Shown piece by piece: positions 52,430 to 60,098 of a DNA stretch of 64,000 nucleotides; position 1 is the stretch's first letter; the number at the start of each line of letters is the position of its first letter. Under the pieces are notes generated by a model. The model made no database searches and was not told the DNA's origin. It saw nothing but the letters and a program-made list of their open reading frames with translations. The stretch comes from Lederbergia galactosidilytica. GTDB lineage: Bacteria > Bacillota > Bacilli > Bacillales > Bacillaceae_C. The stretch covers positions 53,817 through 117,816 of the forward strand of contig NZ_JAGGKH010000017.1 in NCBI RefSeq assembly GCF_017873565.1, given 5' to 3'. Both the position numbers and the translations under genes were made by a program.

Positions 52430-53365
52430 ATGGAGACTACCACAAAATGGGTAACAATGGATGACGGAGTGGAAGTTTTTATGAAGAAGTGGATAAACCC
52501 CGCTATAACCCCGAAAGCAATACTCCAAATTTCTCATGGCATGGCAGAACACATTGAGCGCTACAGCCATTTTGCTCAATATTTAGTAAGTAAAGGAATT
52601 TTTGTATATGGAAATGATCATCGTGGTCATGGCTATACAGGAAAAAGAATGGGCCAATTTGGGTATTTTGCCGATCACGATGGTTTTGAAAGGGCGGTAG
52701 TGGATCTATATTTAATAAATCAAACGATCCAACAAGAATTTTCTCATGTACCTCACTTTATGTTCGGTCATAGTATGGGATCCTTCTTAGCTAGAAGGTA
52801 CATGCAAAAATACCCTCACACTATTAAAGGAGCTATCATATCGGGCACAGCAGGTAACCCTGGTATAGCTGGAAAGATCGGAAAGAAATTGGCTAGTAGA
52901 GAAATTCGTAAAAGAGGAGGAACAGCCCCGAGTCCGTTTCTAAATCGCCTTACTTTTGGTTCTTATAATAAGAAGATTCCTCATCCACAAACAGAATTTG
53001 ATTGGTTAACCCGTGATACAAGCAAGGTAAAGGAATATATTGAGGATCCTTTTTGTGGATTTATATGTAGCAATAGTTTTTTTTACGATTTATTTGTTGG
53101 TTTAGAGAAAATTCATGATGATCAGCAAATTCGTAAGGTCCCATCTGGATTTCCCGTTCTTCTTATAAGTGGAGAGAATGATCCTGTAGGTGGGAAAAAT
53201 TTAAAAGGGGTTTATAAAGTAGTAAAACAATGGGAAAATAATGGCTTGGAGAATATTAAAACTGCATTTTTTGAGCAAAATAGACATGAACTCTTAAATG
53301 AAATGAATCATTTGGAAGTTTATCAATTCATTTATGACTGGATAAATTCCAAATTGAACGAATAA
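52430..53365 (+). CDS. Alpha/beta hydrolase, lysophospholipase/monoglyceride lipase type
   Basis: A 311-residue hydrolase of the Hydrolase_4 family. It has an oxyanion strand LQISHGMAEHIERY, NDHRGHGYTGKRMGQFGYFA, the nucleophile elbow GHSMGS (near residue 112), the acid Asp in LLISGENDPVGG and the catalytic His in EQNRHELLNE. No signal peptide. It resembles B. subtilis YtpA, a lysophospholipase. ATG 52430 has GGGAGGTGA 5 bases upstream; the GTG at 52421 lies inside that site. Only 34 bases after the PHP gene, so possibly cotranscribed. Confidence 0.9.
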   Translation: METTTKWVTMDDGVEVFMKKWINPAITPKAILQISHGMAEHIERYSHFAQYLVSKGIFVYGNDHRGHGYTGKRMGQFGYFADHDGFERAVVDLYLINQTIQQEFSHVPHFMFGHSMGSFLARRYMQKYPHTIKGAIISGTAGNPGIAGKIGKKLASREIRKRGGTAPSPFLNRLTFGSYNKKIPHPQTEFDWLTRDTSKVKEYIEDPFCGFICSNSFFYDLFVGLEKIHDDQQIRKVPSGFPVLLISGENDPVGGKNLKGVYKVVKQWENNGLENIKTAFFEQNRHELLNEMNHLEVYQFIYDWINSKLNE

Positions 53366-53483
53366 TATAAAATTTTAAAATTTATATTATTATTATATTA
53401 CGTTTTCTGTTCAAATTTGTTAAACTATAAATGGTGAAATGTAGCGGCTTTCAAAAGGGAGTGTCGAAAAAGGGGATGAAAGT

Positions 53484-55004
53484 TTGGAGCACTTAATAGT
53501 ACATAAATCTGGGCATTTAAAACAGACTGTAAATTTTTCTGAGGAAAGTTTGGAATTTTTCGACAGGCGTTCGACTATTTCATGGCGACATACCTTTTTT
53601 GATCATTATGAAGAAGCCTCTGTCATTCTTGATTTTAGTGGCCGTGTCCTTTCGATTAACCCAGCATTTGGAAAGATGTTCGATTGTACGCAAAAAGAAT
53701 TATTAGGAAAACCGCTTATATTTCCATTTAAAAATTTACAACAGGAATTTTACAAAATGGTACAATCAGTGTTAAATGGAGAAAAAATTGTCTATCAACA
53801 GCTTTTACGTAGAAGAAAAAATGAGGATCAAATGTTTCCAGCAAAATTAACAATTTCTCCTGTATTTTCTTCTGAGGAAGATATCAAGGGGATTTTGGTG
53901 ATTATTAAGGATCAAACGGAAATTGACGAATATAAAACATTAATTGAATTACAAAATGAAACATTGGAAACAGAAGAAAATTTGCTACTTGATATTACAA
54001 AGCATATTGACGAACTAATCATTCTATTTGATTTAGAAAAGAATAAAATCATTTATACTAGTCCTGCTTTTGAAAGAAAATTGGATCTAAATCTTGTTGA
54101 TCTTTATAATAAACCATCGTTACTACGTAAGAGATTTGATATTGAAAAGCCAAAGCAATTACTGCATTTTTTTAAATGTACAAACAGTGGACACAGAACA
54201 TTAGAATTTAAAGCCACCGATCTTAGAAAAAATAAATTGCGTTGGTTTTTATTTGAAATCACGCCAATATTAGAAATGGATGGCACAGTTAAAAGGCATA
54301 TTAGTATTTTGCGAGATATTACGGAGTTAAAAGAGAAGAATAATCAAATTAAACAACTGGATCAATTAGGGGCAATTGGACAAATGGCAGCTGGGATTGC
54401 TCATGAAATTAAAAATCCGCTCACGACTATTAAAGGATTTGTTCAATTATTATCTGAACAGGCAAAAAGCGAATACAGTGATATTATTTTGTCAGAATTA
54501 GAGAGAATTGAATTTATTATGGGAGAAATTTTATTGCTTGCGAAGCCACAAACAAATATAAGTTTTAAAAAAGAAAATTTAAATAAAATCATCCTAGAAG
54601 TTATGTCTTTCATGCATCCGGAGGCTACGATCCATGATGTTGTGTTAAATAGAAATTTAGCACCTATTCCTGCTGTCTCATGTGAAGCGAAACAAATTAA
54701 ACAAGTCCTAATAAATATTATAAAAAATGCCATTGAGGCAATGCCTCACGGTGGAAATATTCGGATTAAAACATATTACTCCGAAGGCTTTATTCGGATG
54801 AATATTATCGATACGGGGAAAGGGATTTCCAAAGAGCGGTTGCAAAGACTAAGAGAACCTTTTTATACTGATAAAGAAAAGGGAACAGGCTTAGGATTAA
54901 TGATTTGTTATAAACTTATTGAAGACCATCATGGCACACTTCACTTTACAAGTGAAGAAGGAAAAGGTACATGTGTGCATATCAAACTTCCAGTTGCAAC
55001 TTAA
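53484..55004 (+). CDS. PAS sensor histidine kinase (sporulation-kinase-like), orphan
   Basis: A 506-residue cytoplasmic kinase with no membrane helices. A first PAS domain (about 35-155: ASVILDFSGRVLSINPAFGK) and a second PAS-like domain (about 165-280) are followed by HisKA (QMAAGIAHEIKNPLTTIKGF, phosphoacceptor His about 304) and HATPase (NIIKNAIEAMPHGGNI, DTGKGIS, GTGLGL). The H-box wording is that of B. subtilis KinA-KinE, which feed the Spo0 phosphorelay. No response regulator gene is next to it, also typical. The TTG start has AAAGGGGA 7-8 bases upstream. It is followed by a strong terminator. Confidence 0.9.
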   Translation: MEHLIVHKSGHLKQTVNFSEESLEFFDRRSTISWRHTFFDHYEEASVILDFSGRVLSINPAFGKMFDCTQKELLGKPLIFPFKNLQQEFYKMVQSVLNGEKIVYQQLLRRRKNEDQMFPAKLTISPVFSSEEDIKGILVIIKDQTEIDEYKTLIELQNETLETEENLLLDITKHIDELIILFDLEKNKIIYTSPAFERKLDLNLVDLYNKPSLLRKRFDIEKPKQLLHFFKCTNSGHRTLEFKATDLRKNKLRWFLFEITPILEMDGTVKRHISILRDITELKEKNNQIKQLDQLGAIGQMAAGIAHEIKNPLTTIKGFVQLLSEQAKSEYSDIILSELERIEFIMGEILLLAKPQTNISFKKENLNKIILEVMSFMHPEATIHDVVLNRNLAPIPAVSCEAKQIKQVLINIIKNAIEAMPHGGNIRIKTYYSEGFIRMNIIDTGKGISKERLQRLREPFYTDKEKGTGLGLMICYKLIEDHHGTLHFTSEEGKGTCVHIKLPVAT

Positions 55005-55005
55005 A

Positions 55006-55037
55006 AAAGGCGACCTTTTAATTGAAAGGCCGCCTTT
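55006..55037 (+). terminator. Terminator of the histidine kinase gene
   Basis: AAAGGCG-A-CCTTT pairs with AAAGG-C-CGCCTTT around TAATTG, directly after the stop codon. The tail is TGCCATTTT. Confidence 0.75.
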
Positions 55038-55085
55038 GCCATTTTAACTAGTATTGATAAACATTGATTTGAAGTGATGGGTTCC

Positions 55086-55262
55086 TTAATCTAATAATCG
55101 GTTGTTTTCATCCACGTCCATAATTTCTGCAGATTGCTTCGCGGCATTGACTGGTAAGACTCCTTCCCCCCGACAAACACTACAATTATATTGCCAACCT
55201 TCGTCATCAGCTAACATCCCTGTTCCTTCGCAAGCTTTACAAGTTAATTCTCGATCCACCAT
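55086..55262 (-). CDS. DnaJ-zinc-finger-like micro-protein, 58 residues
   Basis: ATG 55262 has a strong AAGGAGG 9 bases upstream. The product carries two C-x-x-C-x-G-x-G units: CKACEGTG (residues 8-15) and CSVCRGEG (27-34), the zinc-binding repeat of DnaJ, without a J-domain. The tail is acidic (AEIMDVDENNRLLD). Probably a small zinc protein. Bacillus genomes carry similar short proteins of unknown role. It lies 28 bases after the aconitase-type gene on the same strand and may be cotranscribed with it. Confidence 0.8.
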   Translation of the reverse strand: MVDRELTCKACEGTGMLADDEGWQYNCSVCRGEGVLPVNAAKQSAEIMDVDENNRLLD

Positions 55263-55290
55263 TGGTAGGAACCTCCTTTTTGATTAAGTT

Positions 55291-57237
55291 TTAGTTTTGC
55301 TTTTGTTTAATCCAGTTAATCATGCCTCCTTGGAGCATGATTTCCAATTGACGAGGTGAAAGAGAATGCTTTACACGAATTTTTTCCTCTCTACCTTTCA
55401 TCTCGATTGTGAATTCATTGTTATTTGCAAGCTTTTCATGCAATTCATTAAGAACGAGAATATCCCCCTGTTGTAGCAAATCGTAGTCGTTTGGTTGTGA
55501 AAAGATTAGCGGTAAGATGCCGAAATTTACCAAGTTTTGCCAATGGATACGAGCAAAGTCTTTCACTAAAGCAACTTGCAATCCAAGATAACGTGGGGCA
55601 AGAGCCGCATGTTCACGACTGGAGCCTTGACCATAGTTAAACCCACCTACGATCGCATGCCCACCTTTGGTGGCTAATTCCTTCGCACGGGTATAATAGC
55701 TTTCATCAATAATTTCAAAGGTAAATTTACTTATCTCTGGAAGATTACTACGATATGGTAGCACCCTAGCGCCGCCCGCAAGAATTTCATCTGTTGAAAT
55801 ATTGTCTCCCATTTTTAATAAGACTGGAAGTTCCATTTGGTCGGGGAGTGGATCCATAGCAGGGATGGAAGCAATATTGGGCCCCTTGTATAGTTCCACA
55901 CGCCTAGCTTCTTCCATTGCCAGGGGGGGATCCAAAAGGGAGAAGTCGATGGTCGGGCTTTTAGGTGCTTTTACTTTTGGAAAAGGAAAATCCAATGTTC
56001 TCGGGTCTGTGATGACGCCTGTTAATGCAGAAGCTGCTGCTGTTTCAGGACTACATAAAAAAACACTGTCTTCTCTTGTACCTGAACGCCCTGGAAAATT
56101 TCGTGGCGTTGTCCGTAGGCTATTTCTTCCTGTAGCAGGTGCTTGTCCCATTCCAATACAACCATTACACCCAGCTTGATGTAATCTTGCTCCAGATTGT
56201 AATAAACTAGCGATATGGCTTTCCTTTACTAGATCTGTCAACATTTGTCTGGAAGTTGGATTAATATCAAATGAAATCCCTTTTGCTATCTGTTTATTTT
56301 TCACGATTTCTGCTGCCATCGCAAAATCGCGATATCCAGGGTTGGCAGAAGAACCAATATAGGATTGATAGATCGGTGTTCCAGCTACATCCGTAACAGG
56401 GACAACGTTTCCTGGGCTTGAAGGTTTAGCGATTAAAGGTTCTAACTGAGACAAATTGATTTCTTCCTGTAAATCATATGTAGCCCCTTTATCAGCCTGT
56501 AATTCAATCCAGTCCTTTTCTCTTCCTTGTTCTTTCAGGAAACGCCTTATTTCTGAATCAGATGGGAAGACCGTTCCTGTCGCCCCCAGTTCTGCTCCCA
56601 TATTTGCGATGACATGGCGATCCATAGCTGATAAGGTCTGAACACCGGGCCCGTAATATTCGATTACTTTGCCCACTCCACCCTTTACATCATAGCGGCG
56701 CAATAATTCAAGTATGATATCTTTTGCACTAACCCAATCAGGTAATTTCCCGGTTAGTTTTATGCCCCAAATTTGTGGCATTTTAACATAAAAGGGTTCA
56801 CCGGCAATCGCTAGAGCAACATCCATTCCCCCAGCTCCCATAGCGAGCATACCCATACAGCCATTTGCACATGTATGACTATCAGAACCTAAAAGAGTTT
56901 TACCTGGCTTTGCCAGTCTTTGCATGTGGACTGGATGACTTACACCATTACCAGGTCTACTATAGTAAATGCCAAAGCGTCTGGTTGCACTTTGTAAAAA
57001 TAAATGATCATCTGCATTTTTGTTATCCACTTGAATTAAATTATGATCGACATACTGGGCAGAAGCTTCTGTCTTGGCGTATTCAATACCCATTGCTTCT
57101 AATTCCAACATAACCATTGTTCCTGTGGCATCTTGGGTTAAGGTTTGATCAATTTTTAAACCAATTTCCTTTCCGGTGACCATCTCTCCTGAAACCAAAT
57201 GTGACTTGATCAATTTTTCAGTAAGCGTCTGTGCCAT
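55291..57237 (-). CDS. Short-form aconitase (aconitate hydratase)
   Basis: A 648-residue [4Fe-4S] hydro-lyase. ATG 57237 has AGGAGG 7 bases upstream; the ORF running to 57312 adds a non-protein-like extension. It has the cluster-domain motifs LLGSDSHTCANGCMGMLAMG and the Cys pair in GCNGCIGMGQAP. After a linker, the swivelling domain has KMGDNISTDEILAGGARVLP and FNYGQGSSREHAALAPRYLG. It is shorter than the usual Bacillus AcnA of about 900 residues and resembles the putative/mitochondrial-like class. It may be a second aconitase or act on a related acid such as homoaconitate. Confidence 0.9.
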   Translation of the reverse strand: MAQTLTEKLIKSHLVSGEMVTGKEIGLKIDQTLTQDATGTMVMLELEAMGIEYAKTEASAQYVDHNLIQVDNKNADDHLFLQSATRRFGIYYSRPGNGVSHPVHMQRLAKPGKTLLGSDSHTCANGCMGMLAMGAGGMDVALAIAGEPFYVKMPQIWGIKLTGKLPDWVSAKDIILELLRRYDVKGGVGKVIEYYGPGVQTLSAMDRHVIANMGAELGATGTVFPSDSEIRRFLKEQGREKDWIELQADKGATYDLQEEINLSQLEPLIAKPSSPGNVVPVTDVAGTPIYQSYIGSSANPGYRDFAMAAEIVKNKQIAKGISFDINPTSRQMLTDLVKESHIASLLQSGARLHQAGCNGCIGMGQAPATGRNSLRTTPRNFPGRSGTREDSVFLCSPETAAASALTGVITDPRTLDFPFPKVKAPKSPTIDFSLLDPPLAMEEARRVELYKGPNIASIPAMDPLPDQMELPVLLKMGDNISTDEILAGGARVLPYRSNLPEISKFTFEIIDESYYTRAKELATKGGHAIVGGFNYGQGSSREHAALAPRYLGLQVALVKDFARIHWQNLVNFGILPLIFSQPNDYDLLQQGDILVLNELHEKLANNNEFTIEMKGREEKIRVKHSLSPRQLEIMLQGGMINWIKQKQN

Positions 57238-57336
57238 GATCTTTCCTCCTGCTTGTTCCTCAAATATGATGTTATTGTAAATAATTTGCTGAATCAGATT
57301 TCTCCTTTTCAACCATTTCTGAAAAAATATTATCTT

Positions 57337-57858
57337 TTAACGTGATTTCTTTTCTTCATTTTGATAGCCATTTTGTATGAGTTGAACAAGTTGTTGGATA
57401 TCTTCCTTGGTTGCTGGTTGTTTATTTTCTTTTAAGTGATAACCTAATTGTCCATTAACTTCCATTGTGGCCATTTGCACATCTGCAATCGAGGAAATTC
57501 CTTTTTGGCGCAATCTTCCCTCTAACTGCTCTACCGTTAACCGCAATTTACTCATATTGTTTTCATTTATCATACCGTTTTCAATGACAGAAATGGCTTT
57601 GCCTGAAATAATCGTTTCGATTTTATCGGATTTTAATTGAAAGTACTCCGTAACCATTAGTGTGAATAATAATAAAGCTGCAACTCCAAAGGTTGTCCAT
57701 AAGCCATTTCCTGAAACTGGTTCAATGAGTAATGTTCCTAACATGAGCATAATAATTGTTTGCGGCATGGTCATTTCGGAGATTGTTTTTCTCCCACTTA
57801 CACGCAGTAAAGCACTACCAATAATAAATATCAAAAGAGTTTGCCAAATAATATTCAT
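57337..57858 (-). CDS. DUF421 membrane protein (YetF-like)
   Basis: A 173-residue protein with three N-terminal membrane helices (about 1-75). The conserved segment is LRVSGRKTISEMTMPQTIIM, which fits the DUF421 pattern. The cytoplasmic domain (about 80-150) has SDKIETIISGKAISVIENG, then NMSKLRLTVEQLEGRLRQKG and VQMATMEVNGQLGYHLK. Family members such as YetF and the spore germination-linked YetF/2Duf proteins affect membrane or spore properties. An AAAGGAAAG site precedes the ATG. Single gene on the - strand. Confidence 0.88.
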   Translation of the reverse strand: MNIIWQTLLIFIIGSALLRVSGRKTISEMTMPQTIIMLMLGTLLIEPVSGNGLWTTFGVAALLLFTLMVTEYFQLKSDKIETIISGKAISVIENGMINENNMSKLRLTVEQLEGRLRQKGISSIADVQMATMEVNGQLGYHLKENKQPATKEDIQQLVQLIQNGYQNEEKKSR

Positions 57859-57937
57859 GAAAATATCTTTCCTTTTCCTCAGAAAATAACATTGATGTTA
57901 TTGTGAGAAAAAATTGAGTTAAATATACGTAAAGAAA

Positions 57938-57964
57938 GGCTGTTAAGAAAAATCCTTAACAGCC
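57938..57964 (-). terminator. Terminator of the MBL-fold gene
   Basis: Perfect arms GGCTGTTAAG and CTTAACAGCC around a short loop, followed on the - strand by TTTCTTT. Lies 9 bases beyond the stop codon. Confidence 0.75.
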
Positions 57965-57972
57965 TACACGAA

Positions 57973-58818
57973 TTAATTTACATATTTTCCATAATCCGGA
58001 ATGGCAATCTGATCAAATTGTTTGATGAGCTTATCTAAGCTTTGGGTTAGCACTTCACCTTTTAATGGGACACCATGTCCCACAATCGCAACCGCAGGTT
58101 TTAAAGCAACGAGCTTTTTAACAGAATCACGGGCAGCTTCCCAATCTGTTGTTAAATATCTAGGTGGGCCATTAATTTCTAGCTCTTGGGTAAAAACTTT
58201 GTAAAGGGAATCTTGTTTAACTGTAATAAAGGCATCACCTGCAATAAGAGCTCGATCTTCATCTCTAAAGAATGATATATGTCCGGGCGCATGTCCAGGC
58301 GTGTGAATCCAGCGGAATCCCGGCATATGTGGGACTGTTCCATCATCTGGTAACACTTGGACTCGGTCTCCTAATTGAATCGCTTCATTTGGGAAATATG
58401 GTGACATTTTTGCGACCATTCCACCTTCAACAGTGGCATCAGGCTGTGGATAATCCTTTTCCCCGGTTAAGAAGGGAAGTTCTAACTGATGAGCATAAAC
58501 TGGAACGTCCCAGTGGTCGATTAATTCAATTACAGCTCCAATATGATCAAAATGCCCGTGAGTCAATATAATAGCTTCCGGGCGACTGTCTTTACCAAAA
58601 CGCTTCTCAGTTTCTGCAATAATGGCAGGGGCAGAGTGGGGCATACCAGCGTCTACTAGAACAAAAGAAGAATCATCTTTGCGGCCTAACATTGCTACAT
58701 TAACAATTTGGATTGTGTAACAATATAAGTCAGGTAAAACTTCTTCACCAATACCATTCCCGATCGATGTAGTAGGGATGTATTTATGATCCGCTCCATA
58801 TGATAAGTTTTTATCCAC
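57973..58818 (-). CDS. MBL-fold metallo-hydrolase
   Basis: A 281-residue hydrolase. GTG 58818 is chosen because AAAGGGG lies 8 bases upstream; an in-frame start at 58854 has no site. It has the metallo-beta-lactamase core: LVDAGMPHSAPAI, ILTHGHFDHIGAVIEL (H-x-H-x-D-H), WIHTPGHAPGHISFF, ALIAGDAFITV and AIVGHGVPL. It resembles glyoxalase II-like or general thioester/lactone hydrolases of Bacillus. No signal peptide and no evidence for antibiotic hydrolysis. Single gene with its own terminator. Confidence 0.9.
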   Translation of the reverse strand: MDKNLSYGADHKYIPTTSIGNGIGEEVLPDLYCYTIQIVNVAMLGRKDDSSFVLVDAGMPHSAPAIIAETEKRFGKDSRPEAIILTHGHFDHIGAVIELIDHWDVPVYAHQLELPFLTGEKDYPQPDATVEGGMVAKMSPYFPNEAIQLGDRVQVLPDDGTVPHMPGFRWIHTPGHAPGHISFFRDEDRALIAGDAFITVKQDSLYKVFTQELEINGPPRYLTTDWEAARDSVKKLVALKPAVAIVGHGVPLKGEVLTQSLDKLIKQFDQIAIPDYGKYVN

Positions 58819-59017
58819 TATTATAACCCCTTTCTTTTTGACTAAAGTAGACAAGGATAGTATACTCTTCCCGCTAAAAATGCATCCAACCTAACTTTTC
58901 CAGAAGATTGGACATTTCTTCTATGTAAAACTTTAAGGTAAACAGGTCAATATAAGATTGTAGTATTGGTTGATTCTACATCTTGTGCAAGTTCACAAAA
59001 GAAAGGATGTTGTTTGA

Positions 59018-59197
59018 ATGAAAAGCAATGTTCAGGTTTTACCAATTATTGCTTCCATTGGGATTGGTGCTGTGGCTTATAGTATGATGACCGGAAAAGC
59101 GGGACAGTTGCAAAATATGATCCCTCAGTTATCTGGTATGAGTCAGCAAGGTGGCAGTCAACAAGGCTCTGGAAACACATCCTCGCAAATGCAATAA
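59018..59197 (+). CDS. Small hydrophobic-headed protein, 59 residues
   Basis: ATG 59018 has GAAAGGATG upstream at a wide spacing. One hydrophobic segment (residues 6-24, LPIIASIGIGAVAYSMMTG) is followed by a Gln/Ser/Gly-rich tail (SQQGGSQQGSGNTSSQMQ). Similar short membrane peptides are common in spore-formers. Function unknown; surrounded by other small sporulation-type genes. Confidence 0.6.
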   Translation: MKSNVQVLPIIASIGIGAVAYSMMTGKAGQLQNMIPQLSGMSQQGGSQQGSGNTSSQMQ

Positions 59198-59291
59198 AGC
59201 TAAGTGTAGTACAGGAGTTAAGAAAAAACCAAAAACTCGGATTGGAGAATTTCTCCGGTCCGAGTTTTCTTTTTATGATCATTTTACCTTT

Positions 59292-59399
59292 TTAATATCC
59301 ATAACCACCGACAAAACCACCGGCACCTACAATAATCAAGAGGATAAACAAAACAACAATTAATGCAAATCCTCCGCCAAATCCAAATCCCTCAGACAT
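59292..59399 (-). CDS. YjcZ-family sporulation peptide, 35 residues
   Basis: ATG 59399 with GGAGGTGG upstream on the - strand. The 35-residue product is MSEGFGFGGGFALIVVLFIL, then LIIVGAGGFVGGYGY. This is the classical YjcZ pattern: Gly/Phe-rich head, one membrane helix, Gly/Tyr-rich end. B. subtilis relatives are made in sporulating cells. Supports a spore-forming host. Confidence 0.88.
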   Translation of the reverse strand: MSEGFGFGGGFALIVVLFILLIIVGAGGFVGGYGY

Positions 59400-59766
59400 A
59401 CAACTCCACCTCCTAAAAATCTTTCAGTATTACCATATGTAGAAAAAAGAAAGGTGGAAGGATAAATGCCTATATAATTCTTAAAAAATGTATAGATACT
59501 CATCACGGATAAAAAACAATAATGAAAGGAAGCTCGGCAACCATGCAAACTAAGTGAGGGGAAAAAAGAAGTTGTGTCCCTTGTACATAAGGTGATAGGA
59601 GCGAAGCCATTAATGGAATGGGACAGTGATTTCCCATCATTTTTAGTGATAAGTAGCAATCCCTTTTCTATGAAGTAGCTGGAATACTTTTTAACAGAGG
59701 CGGCACAATACGCTAAGGATAGCAAAAGCAAAATGCTGTTCAAAACAACCAAAGGAGAGATTGAAT
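59400..59766. other. Spacer between small sporulation-type genes
   Basis: No credible gene. It carries the presumed promoter of the YjcZ peptide on the - strand and of the acidic small protein on the + strand. No repeat or known RNA was recognised. Confidence 0.35.
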
Positions 59767-59934
59767 ATGGAGCGAGATAAAAAAGCAGAACTTCAAAAAC
59801 GTGATCACAATTTTAACAAAAATGATCACAATCAAGAAATAGATGTAGATAATGTTAATCTGGAATTTGCAGAGGATAACGAGATGGACCAATTTACTGA
59901 AAATGAACTTCAAAACGATAGAAATGATTGCTAA
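59767..59934 (+). CDS. Small acidic, Asn-rich hydrophilic protein, 55 residues
   Basis: ATG 59767 has AAAGGAGAG 7 bases upstream. The product is very polar (MERDKKAELQKRDHNFNKND, DNEMDQFTENELQNDRNDC), without hydrophobic core or known motif, probably disordered. It could be a small spore or stress peptide like those in other Bacillaceae; no family recognised. A hairpin terminator follows. Confidence 0.6.
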   Translation: MERDKKAELQKRDHNFNKNDHNQEIDVDNVNLEFAEDNEMDQFTENELQNDRNDC

Positions 59935-59950
59935 TTGACCTAAATCTATC

Positions 59951-59993
59951 AAGGCTTATGTCAAAGTTTTCTTTGGAACTTTGACATAGGCTT
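59951..59993 (+). terminator. Terminator-like hairpin before katE
   Basis: GGCTTATGTCAAAGTT pairs with AACTTTGACATAGGC-type arm around TTCTTTGG, giving a stem of about 16 bp. The tail (CAAAATCCTTCTTTTAT) has only a weak T-run. Confidence 0.65.
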
Positions 59994-60098
59994 CAAAATC
60001 CTTCTTTTATAGTTGGAAAAGCAAATCTTGTTCTAAATTTGCAGCAAATTCATATGTATTTATGTAGTTGGCAAAATTTAATAAGGATGGGTGATAAA

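Noticed and set aside
55802..56179. 125-codon + strand ORF opposite the aconitase gene
   Set aside because: It is a frame shadow of the well-supported - strand aconitase gene, with no ribosome site or known domain.
57973..58818. Beta-lactamase
   Set aside because: The H-x-H-x-D-H fold is general to MBL hydrolases and there is no export signal.
59400..59752. 130-codon - strand ORF over the spacer after the YjcZ gene
   Set aside because: Overlaps the YjcZ gene end, no ribosome site, unlikely composition.
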